In this document: positions 42,268 through 52,950 of the stretch, piece after piece
Layout of the letters: the number at the start of each line of letters is the position of its first letter
Numbering within the stretch: position 1 is the first letter of the stretch
From: Megaustenia siamemsis
Taxonomy: Eukaryota; Mollusca; Gastropoda; Stylommatophora; Ariophantidae
Assembly: GCA_032433765.1 (NCBI GenBank)
Contig: JAVIAB010000101.1
Location: 62,264,092 to 62,328,091 of the forward strand
Length of the DNA: 64,000 nt
Direction: 5' to 3'
Program-made: the position numbers and the translations under genes
Notes under the pieces: model-generated
Told to the model about the DNA's origin: nothing
The model's input: only the letters and a program-made list of their open reading frames with translations
Database searches by the model: none

Positions 42268-42640
42268 GTGTATACTTCTTCTTTTTTCTTCTTCTGTCCT
42301 TCCTCATCTGCTTTCAATGTCGAGGGGAGATATAATTTGCAGTATTTTGCTCTTCTGTTCGACTCTGCTGCTGTTATGTTTCATAATTCTTTTAATATTC
42401 TGTCAATACATTGTTTTCGTTGTCGGCTTTTCAGTCTGGTGTTCTTGTCTCTGAAACAAATGTTCATTGAAGGCTCGTTGTGGTGAGTTATCACTCTATC
42501 TTTAATCGGGGCCAAACCATTTTGTCTGTTATTTCTTTATATATTCTATGGCGGGAGTTATTCATAACTTTATTCCTCAGTTCTTCATTTCTGATCTTAT
42601 CTCCCAGGCTCTTTCATAACTGTTTAAAACAAAATAAACA
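42268..42640 (-). mobile_element. LINE family A, 3' end fragment
   Basis: The minus strand reads KSLGDKIRNEELRNKVMNNS, IEYIKK, and later the final coding part and the tail GGGGAGATATAATTTGCAGT (plus strand). Several small deletions are present. Confidence 0.8.
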
Positions 42641-43357
42641 TATTTTTTTTCTACAAAGTTTTCTTTTCTTCAGTGCATTGTTCTAATCTGTTGCTGTATA
42701 TAAATAAGCTTACCTTTTTAAGGTTTGAGATATAATTCTTACTATTAGCCTTGTTCTAGAAATATAGAAAGTTACAGTTTATGAAGATACAGAATTAATA
42801 AATGTTAATAGTTCCATTTCAAGCGATTGGGACCTATATAAACACAGTGATGAGATCCACGACTTAAATGAATTAAATGCACATTAATTCATAAAACTGC
42901 GAAGCTGCAATAAAGCTAATTGTAAGGAGAAATGAAAAAAAAATATGCTAGAAAAAATAAACAGAAAATAAAACGGTATGGTTAAAGCTTTACGTTATAA
43001 ATGAGCGACATACATTTGAACAACGTCTCGGCTCAATAGGCCTTAACAGAAACAAACATACAACACACACTCAGATATGCATTTACAAAAACAATATATA
43101 TATATATATAATTTTTAAAAAATCTCCTTTATTAGAATATGCTTTCCTTCTGGCCACAGCACAGTAAACAGATAGAACATTTTATTATTCTTTTAAACTG
43201 GTATTTGTTATTCTAGTTCGAAATTATTATTTATTTTAATAATTATTATTTTTGAAAATGTTAAATTCATATTTGTGTGTGTGTTGTATGTTTGTTCCTG
43301 CTAAAGATTTATTGAGCTGAAATTTTGTTTTAATTGTTGTCGTCCATTTATTACGTA
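42641..43357. other. Unassigned AT-rich sequence
   Basis: AT-rich, with a short TATATA run at 43095. A 57-bp stretch near 43010 (GACATACATTTGAACAACGTC) and its context could be element-derived, but I cannot assign it. Confidence 0.4.
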
Positions 43358-43684
43358 AGGTAAGGAAACGTACGAGACTTGAACCGGCGTCTTAGCACGC
43401 GAGTTTCCACCCATATGTGCTCGGCCGCCTATCCAGAAATGTTCGGAGATTTCTGGATAGTGTCGTCTCAAGCATCGCAACTAACGATGCGAGGAGACAT
43501 TCCTCACCTTCCCAGGGTAATACCCTGGTACCCATTTCTGCCAACGGCTGTGTCGACCGTGGTTTTTTTTTTTTTCCAACCACGAGTACAACTCACACTG
43601 CTCCCAGCGGGAATCGGACACGGGTTGTCCGAACGTCGTAGTCCAGTCGGGTGGTTTTCTCAAATAGGCTACCGAGGCCCCCAA
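43358..43684 (-). mobile_element. tRNA-derived SINE C, copy 3
   Basis: Best-preserved SINE C head: GGGGGCCTCGGTAGCCTATT on the minus strand, B box GTCCGATTCCC, ATGGGTACCAGGGTATTACC, and the end CGTACGTTTCCTTACCTTA. ATTTATTA repeats on each side may be an 8-bp target duplication. Confidence 0.87.
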
Positions 43685-43824
43685 ATTTATTATTAAAACA
43701 TTAATCATAACCTTTTTTTCTATATTTTTTCTACATATCTATTTCTTTTTCAATTCTGATGACATCTAAGCCTCTTCTAGACAATTGTAACAATTAGCTT
43801 TAAAACACTCAACATAAGCAATAT

Positions 43825-44171
43825 ATTAGTAGACTCAATACAGTACAACAAAGCTTGTCAAATCATCGGACAGCCATTGCCACTAAAGTCCAACCAGGAA
43901 ATAACTCTAGCGACAAAACGGATACTCTAAAATATAATCTCCATCGAAATGTTGTTCTACCAATGCCAGACATGACCTCTAGACCCAATAGAAAAAAATA
44001 ATATAAGAAAAAAGATCAGATCAGAGTTAAAGAACAGAGAAAAAAAACTAAGAATAGTTCACAAGATATAATACATACAGAAACATAACATGAAATGGTT
44101 TGGTCCCGTGATAAGATAGAAAGATCAAATCAAAACACAACACATCTTTAATAAACGTTGTTAGAACACAA
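43825..44171 (+). mobile_element. LINE family A, 5' part of a copy split by LINE I
   Basis: Encodes the family A segment from TQYNKACQIIGQPLPLKSNQ through the SNMLFYQCQT-like segment, R-RVKEQRKKLRIV and KWFGPVIR to FNKRC. It continues at 44601 after a LINE I insertion bounded by GAACACAA (44164-44171 and 44601-44608). Confidence 0.75.
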
Positions 44172-44600
44172 ACAAATATTGTATGGCGAACTAAAGGACA
44201 TAAAGAGATCAAAGGACATACCTGTGCCGAGATAGAAGAATGTTTCTAGGGCATTCTTGTGGCATTTCTCTATCACTGAAAGAATCTGGGAAAGTCTGGC
44301 TGCAGATAGTACATGGATGACACAAATAAAAAAAAATGGTAAAGCAACTTTCAAGGCAGTGCTGACATCAAATTCAGATAACAAAAAGTATATGAGAAAG
44401 GAAACGAGAGCAAGCACCACAAATGCATCTTGTTCGTTCTGCGAATGGATCGGTTTATCCAATATTGGCAGATTCAGCCACGAGAGAAGAAGTTCAGGAA
44501 AGCAGCATCCAGCATAAGACACTCATGATTTTACTATACTACTGACGTATCATGATTGATCTGCTACCAACCGTCTGTCAAGACTCCATAGGCCATATGG
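44172..44600 (+). mobile_element. LINE family I, 3' end fragment inserted in LINE A
   Basis: Plus-strand reading matches the 1489-2148 element: KGHKEIKGHTCAEIEE, WESLAADSTWMT, NGKATFKAVLTSNSDN, and the terminal zinc-finger-like string CSFCEWIGLSNIGRFSHERR. The candidate 8-bp target duplication is GAACACAA. Confidence 0.75.
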
Positions 44601-44765
44601 AACACAAGTGCCGACCACTTACAAGAAGGAATGATGCAATGATAGAAACACTATAAACATAACTGCAGTAGAGCCAATAGAAGTGCAAGAGACCGAAAAG
44701 TATATCTCCTCTGGACGCTGAAAAGCAAATGAGGAAGGAAACAAATAGAAAAAGAAGAATACAGC
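44601..44765 (+). mobile_element. LINE family A, 3' part after LINE I
   Basis: Resumes with CGACCACTTACAAGAAGG and runs to CTCTGGACGCTGAAAAGCAA followed by a GAA-rich tail, the normal end of family A. Confidence 0.75.
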
Positions 44766-45035
44766 ACAAACATTCTACTTAATCTATAGTTCAATGATGA
44801 TAAGCATACATAGTATAAAACAGCTTAAGAAATGTATGGAGGGAGGGACACGCTGTTTCAATGTGATTAAAAAATTACAACATAACGTGATTAACTTATA
44901 CTTCTGTCCGCTCATTCCAAAACGGGGATTATAAAATTATAAAAGGAAACAGTTTTTCTTATTGTATCAAAACTGATCTGTAATTGGTGCCTTTATGAGG
45001 TATATTCTATAAATCTGTATTATATCGATCTATAT
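44766..45035. other. Unassigned AT-rich sequence
   Basis: A 47-bp segment here (ACACGCTGTTTCAATGTGAT..., 44849) recurs at 46101, so it belongs to an unnamed low-copy repeat. Confidence 0.5.
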
Positions 45036-45707
45036 ATAAATACATCAACAACAAAAAAAGACTTCACCTCAATCCACAATAAAGACAAGTGGAGCAATAC
45101 TAAAACAGGTAAATGCATTTTAATATCTGGGATCAATGTTAACCTCAGATGGTAGATATACAACATAGTTGAGATGCAGAATAGCTCTGGCAAAATCAGC
45201 TTTCCAACAAAAAAAAAGAAGATACCGTACAATACATTGTTGACAAAAGAAACAAGAAAACGAGTTTTTTTTTTTTTAAATATTATGTTGGGCCAGTTTT
45301 AACATAAGGATATGATTCACGGACAATAGGACTACAAATAAAAAAATAACAGAAGGCTGGAGAAATATGGTTTTACAGAAGGATGTTCAGAATACCATGG
45401 ACAGTTTAAAAGTGTAATGAAGATGTTCTGAAAGAGGTCAAAGTAAAAAAAGAGCTAATTTTCAATATTAGGAACAAACAACCACGTTTTTTTGGCCATG
45501 CAATGAGAAATGAACAGCTGGAATATATAGTTGACAACTGGGAAAATTTAGGGACCAAGAGATAGAGGGAAACAAAGAGAAAAGATACCATGTAGCTGAA
45601 GAGAATAGCTTGGCAGAAGGTAAATAATGGAAATGATAAATAACTGTCGAGATCGAAAGTTGTGGAGAGACATGATCACATACGCCAGCAGGCATGGTAC
45701 TTGAAGA

Positions 45708-45710
<3 letters not shown>
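45036..45710 (+). mobile_element. LINE family H, 3' part
   Basis: Encodes KQVNAF-YLGSMLTSDGRYTT, RMQNSSGKISFPTKKKE-like sequence, GFTEGCSEYHGQFKSVMK-like sequence (shifted) and the C-terminal KKELIFNIRNKQPRFFGHAM segment, ending at the 3' end with GAAGATGAT. Many breaks are present. It is followed directly by a TA array. Confidence 0.8.
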
Positions 45711-45791
<81 letters not shown>

Positions 45792-45815
45792 GTATATATA
45801 TATATATCTATCTAT
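45711..45815. repeat. (TA)n microsatellite
   Basis: About 105 bp of TATATA, with CGTATATA and CTATCTAT near the end. It directly follows the 3' end of LINE H. Confidence 0.95.
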
Positions 45816-45829
45816 CTATTGTCCTTTCC

Positions 45830-46072
45830 AGCCAAAGACGGCACATAGGGCAGAACCACAATCTCAGAAACAGAAACCTTGCGTGCCAAAGCGGCACATA
45901 TTGCAGAGATCACTACTCTATAATATATGGCTCTGTTTCCATAACAATACTTTTTACAATGACAGCTTGTCAGGCCATCGATCGACCTCCTTAGTCGCCT
46001 CTTACGACATGCCTGGAAGGTCACAGTGTCACTATTCTTTACTTCCCTCATAATGAGGCCCCGGTAACACAC
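45830..46072 (-). mobile_element. RTE-like LINE 5' region fragment (family E-related)
   Basis: The plus strand (TAGTCGCCTCTTACGACATG, then CACTATTCTTTACTTCCCTC and GGCCCCGGTAACACAC) matches the region upstream of the family E endonuclease ORF at 61880-61960 (TCTCGCCTCTTACGAACATG, CGCTATTCTTTACTCCC, GGCCCCGGCAGCGCAC). This suggests a 5' untranslated fragment, with the coding part missing. Confidence 0.55.
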
Positions 46073-46962
46073 ATGAAATATACATTTTTTTTATAGAGGA
46101 ACACGCTGTTTCAATGTGATTAAAAAATTACAACGTAACATGATTAACTTACAACCAAATTTTACCTCTCAAATGTTATATATAAAACATTAATCCTTCC
46201 TAATAACGATAATTTGCAGCACCATTGTGGACAAGTCACGCAGTTCTTGTTATAAAGAATATATTTATTGAGTTAATTTATCTTTATGTCTAGAGTATTC
46301 ATCAGTAAAAAAAATGACTACAGGTGTGGGAGAAATAATTTAACAGAAAATACAACACGCTTTTTTCAATAAATATGTTTCCTGTTAAGGATACCAATAG
46401 CGAGGATCGGTGGACGAAAACCATCCAGACCCTGCTCCACCTCTCCGTGGTACCTCCAGTAACAGACTAACCTGTCTAGTCTGGCCAAGCGAGCAAGGAT
46501 CCAAGAGGAAAGACAACCCGGTACTCAAAAATGTGCTGAAGTCGTGATGAGTTGGGCCGAATGGAGCAAATATAACAGTTATGCTGCAAACCACAACACA
46601 ACGTAGACACGCCCACTTAACGTCCTTTTAAGGACGGATGACGAAGAGGAATTCTACAGTATACGAATACTTTAGAATACTTTAGTCATCAGCCGAACGT
46701 AAGCAAGCATAAGAAATGTTACTTTTTCTTATTTCTTATAAGTTGGGTCCAGTCTCCAAAGACTCACTCTTATTAATAACATTCGTTTGTTAATTATCTG
46801 CGTAATGCATCTTCTAGCCCATGACGTTTTGAGATGCATGACAGTTTCTTATCTGAATTGTGCTTAAATTTGAATACTTACTTGCAGTTTTCTTTTAAGT
46901 TTAGATTTTGCCTAATAAAATATATGGATTTTGTTTTAGAAAACAAACATAATTCTCATATA
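46073..46962. other. Unassigned sequence
   Basis: Contains the second copy of the 44849 repeat at 46101 and a GC-richer block at 46385-46620 (GATCGGTGGACGAAAACCAT...). I do not recognise either. Confidence 0.4.
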
Positions 46963-48648
46963 CAGTAGACTCTCAATTATCTGGGAACTGATTATTCAGG
47001 AAGCGGATTATCCGGGAAATCTTCGTAAAAAAATATTTAAAAATTTAAAAGTTAAATCCAAAAACAAAAATTCTCAATGTTTAAATAAATGTATCAAACA
47101 TCAATAAATCTTTGATCTCTTCATTACTTAGAACATCAAGTTGAAAAGCAACAGCGCGGAAAAATTAATCTTGATAAATCTACGCGGCAACATTTTGCTA
47201 AAGGCTATTGACAAAACCAAGCAGAAGAGCTGACTGTCTTATTTCAAGCTGTAAATGGTAACAGTGGAGGTGTACATGGGTAACAATGAGGTGAGTGAGT
47301 CAGCAAATTCACGGGGAGAAAGTGAGAAAATTAAAGCAGAAAGAGTAGCGGGTTTCCCGTGAATAGTGAGAAGGTTCAGTTAGAAAGGGGCAGAGAATGT
47401 AAAAGGATTTGTGATTGGTTGGAGGGGAAAGATATCGTCAAAGTACAAGGTTAGATAGGAAACAGTTACTCATGGGGACGGCCTGAGAGCAGTATCGCCA
47501 GGCGGCGGTAGCTATAGTGTTAATGTTAAATGTTCATGTTAGTTAAGTTCGAGCAAAGAGTTCGACAATGAATTCAGTTTTAGTTCAGAGATTTCCTAAG
47601 CTTTTTGACTTAGATATAGTCCGGGCGACTGTAGGAGATTCACACAAGGTACGGCCAGAGCAATCAATGTTATAGAAACCCTAACTACATTCGGCAGGAG
47701 GCCAACGGCTCATGGAAAAATAAGAGCTAAGAGTTAGTCCAAGAGTAACTAGAGTGATAATAGTGAAGAAGTAAGTCTCGTGCTTAAAGTAGAGGCAGTT
47801 CTTGTGTTTAGACTAGAGCTCAGATTTCAATTACATATTAATATGATTTTTCAGTGTTGACAATTAGAGTGCGAGAGTGAGGAGGCACGATTGTAATGAA
47901 CAGTGTCAGCAGTACATTGCGTGTGTGAGCAGCCGAGCCCAAAGTAAGTCGCTGGCTTTTATTAACTGTTGTGTTACTTGACAAGTTACATTTTAATAAA
48001 CTTAAGTCATATTTTACGAGTGGACATTTTGAACAGTATATTTTTGTCAGTGTTTGTGATTGGTAAAGGTCATAGTGAAGAACGAACATTCAGGTCGCGG
48101 AGAAGAATGAGACGTTAGATTGATGTGGGGACGTTACATCAGAAAAATCAGCGCGAAGTACACCACTTAACAGATCACGAAGGGAAGCGGAGTTCATTCC
48201 AGTCATTCACGGGTTGCCGGCGCAGTCCGGTAGAAGGCAGTAGTCAATAAGCAAGTCCAGAGTCCAGTCAAGCAAAGTATGTCTGTGCTGACAGTGAGTA
48301 CATCAGGTGGCTGGATTCGACTGGGCAGTGAGACGGACAAGCAGACCACGCAGCTACGGTGCCATTAGGAATCGAGCGAAGTACTTTCAGAAAATTTTCA
48401 GCCATCGGCAGAGAAGCAGAAAATAGCCTTGTGTATCTGAACCGTAAAGTGTGTAACACAAAGTACTACACTTGTGTGGCGTCCGTTCTGTCACGATTGT
48501 TGCAGTTATTCGCCTTGTAGGGCGGTGCACACAAGGAAGCATTTTAAATACCGTACTTACTCTTTCAGTTTCCTATATATAAGGTTTAACCGGGATTTTT
48601 TGTTTTCCGGGATTTACCATTCATTTTTATATAATCGAGAGTGTCCTG
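46963..48648. mobile_element. Candidate non-autonomous TA-flanked (pogo/Tigger-like) DNA transposon
   Basis: The left end CAGTAGACTCTCAATTATCT and the reverse complement of the right end CAGGACACTCTCGATTATAT form imperfect terminal inverted repeats. Subterminal GGATTATCCGGGAA and ATCCCGGAAAACAA strings lie on each side. The flanking dinucleotide is TA on both sides (46961-46962 and 48649-48650). TA target sites and a CAGT-type end with ATTATCCGG subterminal sequence are typical of Tc1/mariner-pogo elements. No transposase is visible in the 1.69-kb interior. That interior matches no family I know, so it may be captured DNA or a separate insertion. Confidence 0.6.
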
Positions 48649-48829
48649 TACTTGCTTTTTCATTATTAACTAATTAGACAAAACATTCCAGTTCAGGTCT
48701 TTACAGTTCTACGAATACTTTGAGTATTACTTTTTGTTCCTGATTGCTTAATTCTTTCCTATAATGTAATCCCGCATTCGCCATTCTTTACTCAAGGATA
48801 ACCAAAGTTGACGACTTTTTTGTTTTATG

Positions 48830-49145
48830 AAGGTAAAGTACAAGAATTGAATCGGCACGCGAATTTTTACACATATGTACTCGACGGCAAATCCACAAGA
48901 TTTCGGAGACTTCTGTATATTGTTGCTGCAAGCATCGAAACTCACGATGAGGCGCGGCATTCCTCACCTTCCCAGAGTACTACCCTGGTACCCATTTCTG
49001 CCAACGGCTGGGTCGACAGCGTGGGTATTTTTATTTTCAACCACTAGTATAACTCAAACTGCTTCCAGCGGAAATCCAACACGGGTTGTCCGAACGTCGG
49101 TAGCCCAGTCGGGTGGTTTTCCCAAATAAGTTACCCATGTCGCCA
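48830..49145 (-). mobile_element. tRNA-derived SINE C, copy 4
   Basis: Diverged SINE C: minus-strand head around GTAACTTATTTGGGAAAACC, B-box-like GTTGGATTTCC, then GTCGACCCAGCCGTTGGC and ATGGGTACCAGGGTAGTACT. The end is TACTTTACCTT. Confidence 0.82.
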
Positions 49146-49467
49146 CGATTTTGTTACAGGATACTACACATTTCAAAATTCAGGCACTTTCAATATGTTA
49201 TTATTTGTAACATTATCTCTTCAATGGATTCCAAATAGTCGCATCATACGTAGGTTGTGACAATACTTTCTTATTCAAATCATAAACGTTGTAACAGGAA
49301 TATTGAGATCAATTCAACAATTTATAACTCATAAATAGGCCTCCAAATAAATAATTAAAAAGCAAATTAAATGTTCTAATTGATTCAGCTTTCAGAAGAA
49401 AAGAACATAGTACAGCGATGAGAAATTAACTGCTTTTATAAACCAGCAAAAAGTATCAACAGAGTAA
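49146..49467. other. Unassigned AT-rich sequence
   Basis: No recognisable feature. Confidence 0.4.
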
Positions 49468-49925
49468 ATATTATATTATATTATATTATATTATATTATA
49501 TTATATTATATTATATATTATATTATATTATATTATATTATATTATATTATATATTATATTATATTATATTATATTATATTATATTATATTATATATATT
49601 ATATATATATATTATATTATATTATATTATATTATATTATATTATATTATATTATATTATATTATATTATATTATATTATATTATATTATTATTATATTA
49701 TATTATATTATATTATATTATATTATATTATATTATATTATATTATATTATATATATATATTATATTATATTATATTATATTATATTATATTATATTATA
49801 TTTATATATATTATATTATATTATATTATATTATATTATATTATATTATATTATATTATATTATATTATATTGTATTATATTATATTATATTATATTATT
49901 TCATATTATTATTGTATATTATATT
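49468..49925. repeat. (ATATT)n pentanucleotide array
   Basis: About 455 bp of ATATT with occasional TATATATA interruptions. The array is followed by a decaying TTATTTTATTGTATTTT-like zone and a CTGTACTGGACTGGACTGCA run. Confidence 0.95.
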
Positions 49926-50429
49926 ACTTTATTTTGTTTTATTGTATTTTATATAATATACTGTACTGGACTGGACTGCACTATTCGGCAATGTACTGTA
50001 CTATACTCTAGGATACGATTGGAATTAGTTGGCGGTGTGGGGCTGATTATTAAAGTGACGACGAGACATTCAACGTTGTTTGATCTAATAATGAAAGTTG
50101 GGATCTGGTGTAAGGTGAACTTCGTGGAAATACTAATATATCAGAGGTCACAGAGAGAAATGACATCAGACAAATAAACGGTTTTTCCTCCCAATACATC
50201 AACACCTGGATACGAACAATCTGATTACAGAGAGGAGGAATTATGAACCAGAGACTTGGGTCAAAACGTTCGCACAAGCCATTTTCAATCAAAACTGAGA
50301 ATTTGCCATTAATTTTAGTTTCCAATCAAACGCATGTTCTTTCATCTTCTCCCCGCAGAATCACAGAAATGGTATTAAACGTATGGAACTAAACGATTAA
50401 ACTTTAAAGACACATCCGAGGCACAATCT
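49926..50429. other. Unassigned sequence
   Basis: Includes a run of CTGGACTGGACTGCA-like units near 49962-49980 and otherwise nothing recognised. Confidence 0.4.
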
Positions 50430-51183
50430 CGTGTATTGTCACACTCGACATGAAATGTAGGGAACAGAACTCAGTCGTGGTCAATGAATGTCATCGATAT
50501 CATCTGGGATACCACAGATACGAAAGATGCAGTCATCTGTTCAGACGAATCTGTAATGCGACACCAACTAAATGCATGGGTATATATACCACGCTCGGCA
50601 GGCAGAACAGTCAGATAAGACAGTGGTACATACGTTTTGACCACCAGAAGTATATCGATGGAGGTGATGGCAGTGACCAGGGAATTCATCTGGTTAAAGT
50701 TGCAAGACTACAACCACGCTTGGATACTAAATGATTCATTGAGCTTGATCAGTAAAGTGGAGGCGGGCTCTGTACGCAGGCTATGAGAGAGTCATTGCAG
50801 AAATAAAAAAAAATACGTAGGGTCACCTTTGTCTACATGCGTAATTAAGAGGAAATGAAAGAGCATACTGGTTGGCTAGCTGGGCTGTCGTTTAACATGG
50901 TCAAGAAATGGATCGGAAGGACATCATTAATGCCCCTTGAGATGTGAGAAGAGCACAGGACTTCGACAACCATGAGCCCACGTCACTACTTCGAATGAAA
51001 CAGATGGGAGTTAAGATGGGCACAGTCAGAAAGGAAAGACTTAGTGGCCGTAAAAGAAAATGTATCAACCAACACAGGACTGAAGTCGTCAGTCGCTGAA
51101 CACTGCGGGGATTGCTGAGGAGGGGATACGAGATATATGGAGTGCAATGATGATGACCCGCAAATAACGCAATAACTCAATAA
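50430..51183 (+). mobile_element. LINE family L, RNase H region, second copy
   Basis: Parallel to 35745-36345 plus 38754-38935 without the PLE. Segments such as KTVVHTF-PPEVYRWR, LRGNERAYWLASWAVV (the RNase H C-terminal motif), LLRMKQMGVKMGTVRKERLS and the GRKRKCINQHRTEVVSR segment are readable with many stops. It ends CAAATAACGCAATAACTCAA, the same octamer tail. Confidence 0.78.
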
Positions 51184-51187
51184 CTGC

Positions 51188-51343
51188 TAGACACACACAT
51201 GGACACACACATGGACACACACATGGACACACACATGGACACACACATGGACACACACATGGACACACACATGGACACACACATGGACACACACATGGAC
51301 ACACACATGGACACACACATGGACACACACATGGACACACACA
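51188..51343. repeat. 12-bp tandem array, about 13 units
   Basis: Unit ACACACACATGG, almost invariant. Since 12 is a multiple of three, ORFs with Cys-Val-Cys-Pro repeats arise on the minus strand and are not genes. Confidence 0.97.
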
Positions 51344-51559
51344 CCAATTCTCGATGACTTTTCTTACCCTTTTTGCCATGTATTCCATCTGAAACAGAAC
51401 ATATTCCTGAATGTTTCTCCCACAGACACATTTAACAACAAGGAATCCGTGTATATCGTTATATCATCGGCCATTCAAAAGAAAAGAAAAATTGGTCGTT
51501 GAGACTTGCTGTGTTTATGTAAAGAAAGCAAATCTATTTTTTCTAAATGTAAAATGTCC

Positions 51560-51900
51560 GTAGTCAGAGAGATAACATCCGAAATGAAGAGCTGAGAATA
51601 AAACTAAGAATAGCCCTCCTCATAGAATATATATACATGTATATAAAAACAAAAACAACAGATCAAATGGTTTGGCCACGTGACACGGCAGAAAGTTCAA
51701 ATCAGAACACAACGAGCCCTCAATAAATGTTGCGAGAATACCAGACCCAAGGGTCGACCACGAAAAAGATGGATCGATGGAATATTGGAAGCACTAGGAA
51801 ACATAACAGCAGCAGAGGCGAACAGAACAGGAAAAGACCGCAAATTATATGACCTATCGACGCTGAAAGGCACATGATGAAGGAAAGAGGATGAAGAAGA
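51560..51900 (+). mobile_element. LINE family A, 3' end fragment
   Basis: Encodes RDNIRNEELRIKLRIALLIE, KWFGHVTRQKVQIRTQRALN, and the end GRPRKRWIDGILEALGNITA, then RKLYDLSTLKGT and a stop. The last 65 codons are intact. The tail is GATGAAGAAGAAA. Confidence 0.87.
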
Positions 51901-52339
51901 AAATGTCGGTAAGTATCCCGCAGAAATGAAACCTTTCCCTTGTTATTTCATCTGCGATCAGACCCGCTGGTGAAGATGCTTCAGATAAAACATTAGACTC
52001 GAGCATTATCTTTTTTATTTTTTTTTCTCTTTAAATATATGTGTGTACCCGTTGGTCTCCAAGATTCAACTCAAGATTGAAAACCCTAAAGTGCATCGAC
52101 TATTTATTAGCTTCATTATAGGGGTTTCCAAATTCACAGGTCTTTGAGTATACACCAACTAGATTTTTAATTCGATGATTTTTTTACAAATAAAAAAAAA
52201 TACAAAAATTAGTGTCTTCAATACACGCTCAATGATCAAAACTTGCGTGCACATAATATTGAAATGATTTTAATTATTGTAATACGCCCAAGCAAAACAT
52301 CTTTTGAAAATGAAAGCCAGAGAATTGAAACAATATACC
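51901..52339. other. Unassigned AT-rich sequence
   Basis: No recognisable feature. Confidence 0.4.
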
Positions 52340-52950
52340 ATCATCATCAACGGGCGCCATCTCCGCAACGAAGGTTGGCTACCTTGGAGCGCCATTCTGT
52401 TTTTCTGTTTTGCTTTGATGCTGCAGGTTGTCATAAGCTGATTTGTCCTTTCGCTTTTTGATCTTTTGATGTTACTCGTCCACGTTAGTCTTGACCTGCC
52501 TGCGCCTCATTTACCTTTTTTCCCCTCCTAGAATACATTTAGTAGTCTGTTGTGTCTTTTAGCATGGCCCAAAAATCTCATTTGACTTCTTTGAATTGTG
52601 TTTAGTAGTTATCTTGTACCTTTTAGTTGTTTTAAGACTTCATCGCTTGTTTTTTTCTGTTCATCTAAGTCTACCTATTCTTCTATATATCCATATTTCA
52701 AAGTCTCTGTTCTGTTTTCTTGTCTAATGTCCATGTTAGTATGTCCCAGGTAGTTGTAGCTCTGAAATGTTTTCAGGTATATTCCTTCAATTGTGATATT
52801 TATTTGTATATCTTGGGAATTTTATTTCCCTCTGATCATAGTTTTAGTCTTTTTGATATCCAAATCTAATCGATATGTTTTGCTTGTCATGTTTTTTTTT
52901 CATTAAGTAATTGATGTAGATCTTTAATATTTTCTGCAACTAGTTCAGTA
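52340..52950 (-). mobile_element. LINE family F, 3' half of a split older copy
   Basis: The minus strand starts at DTELVAENIKDLHQLLNE, just after the catalytic box, and continues to the F end near 52340. An internal deletion removes the part between NYLG and ETWTLDK. The 5' half is at 54655-55200, and the interruption is LINE F copy 52951-54654. Confidence 0.85.

Noticed and set aside
51089..51431. Cys-Val-Cys-Pro repeat ORFs, resembling a cysteine-rich protein
   Set aside because: Translation of the 12-bp ACACACACATGG array in an open frame.
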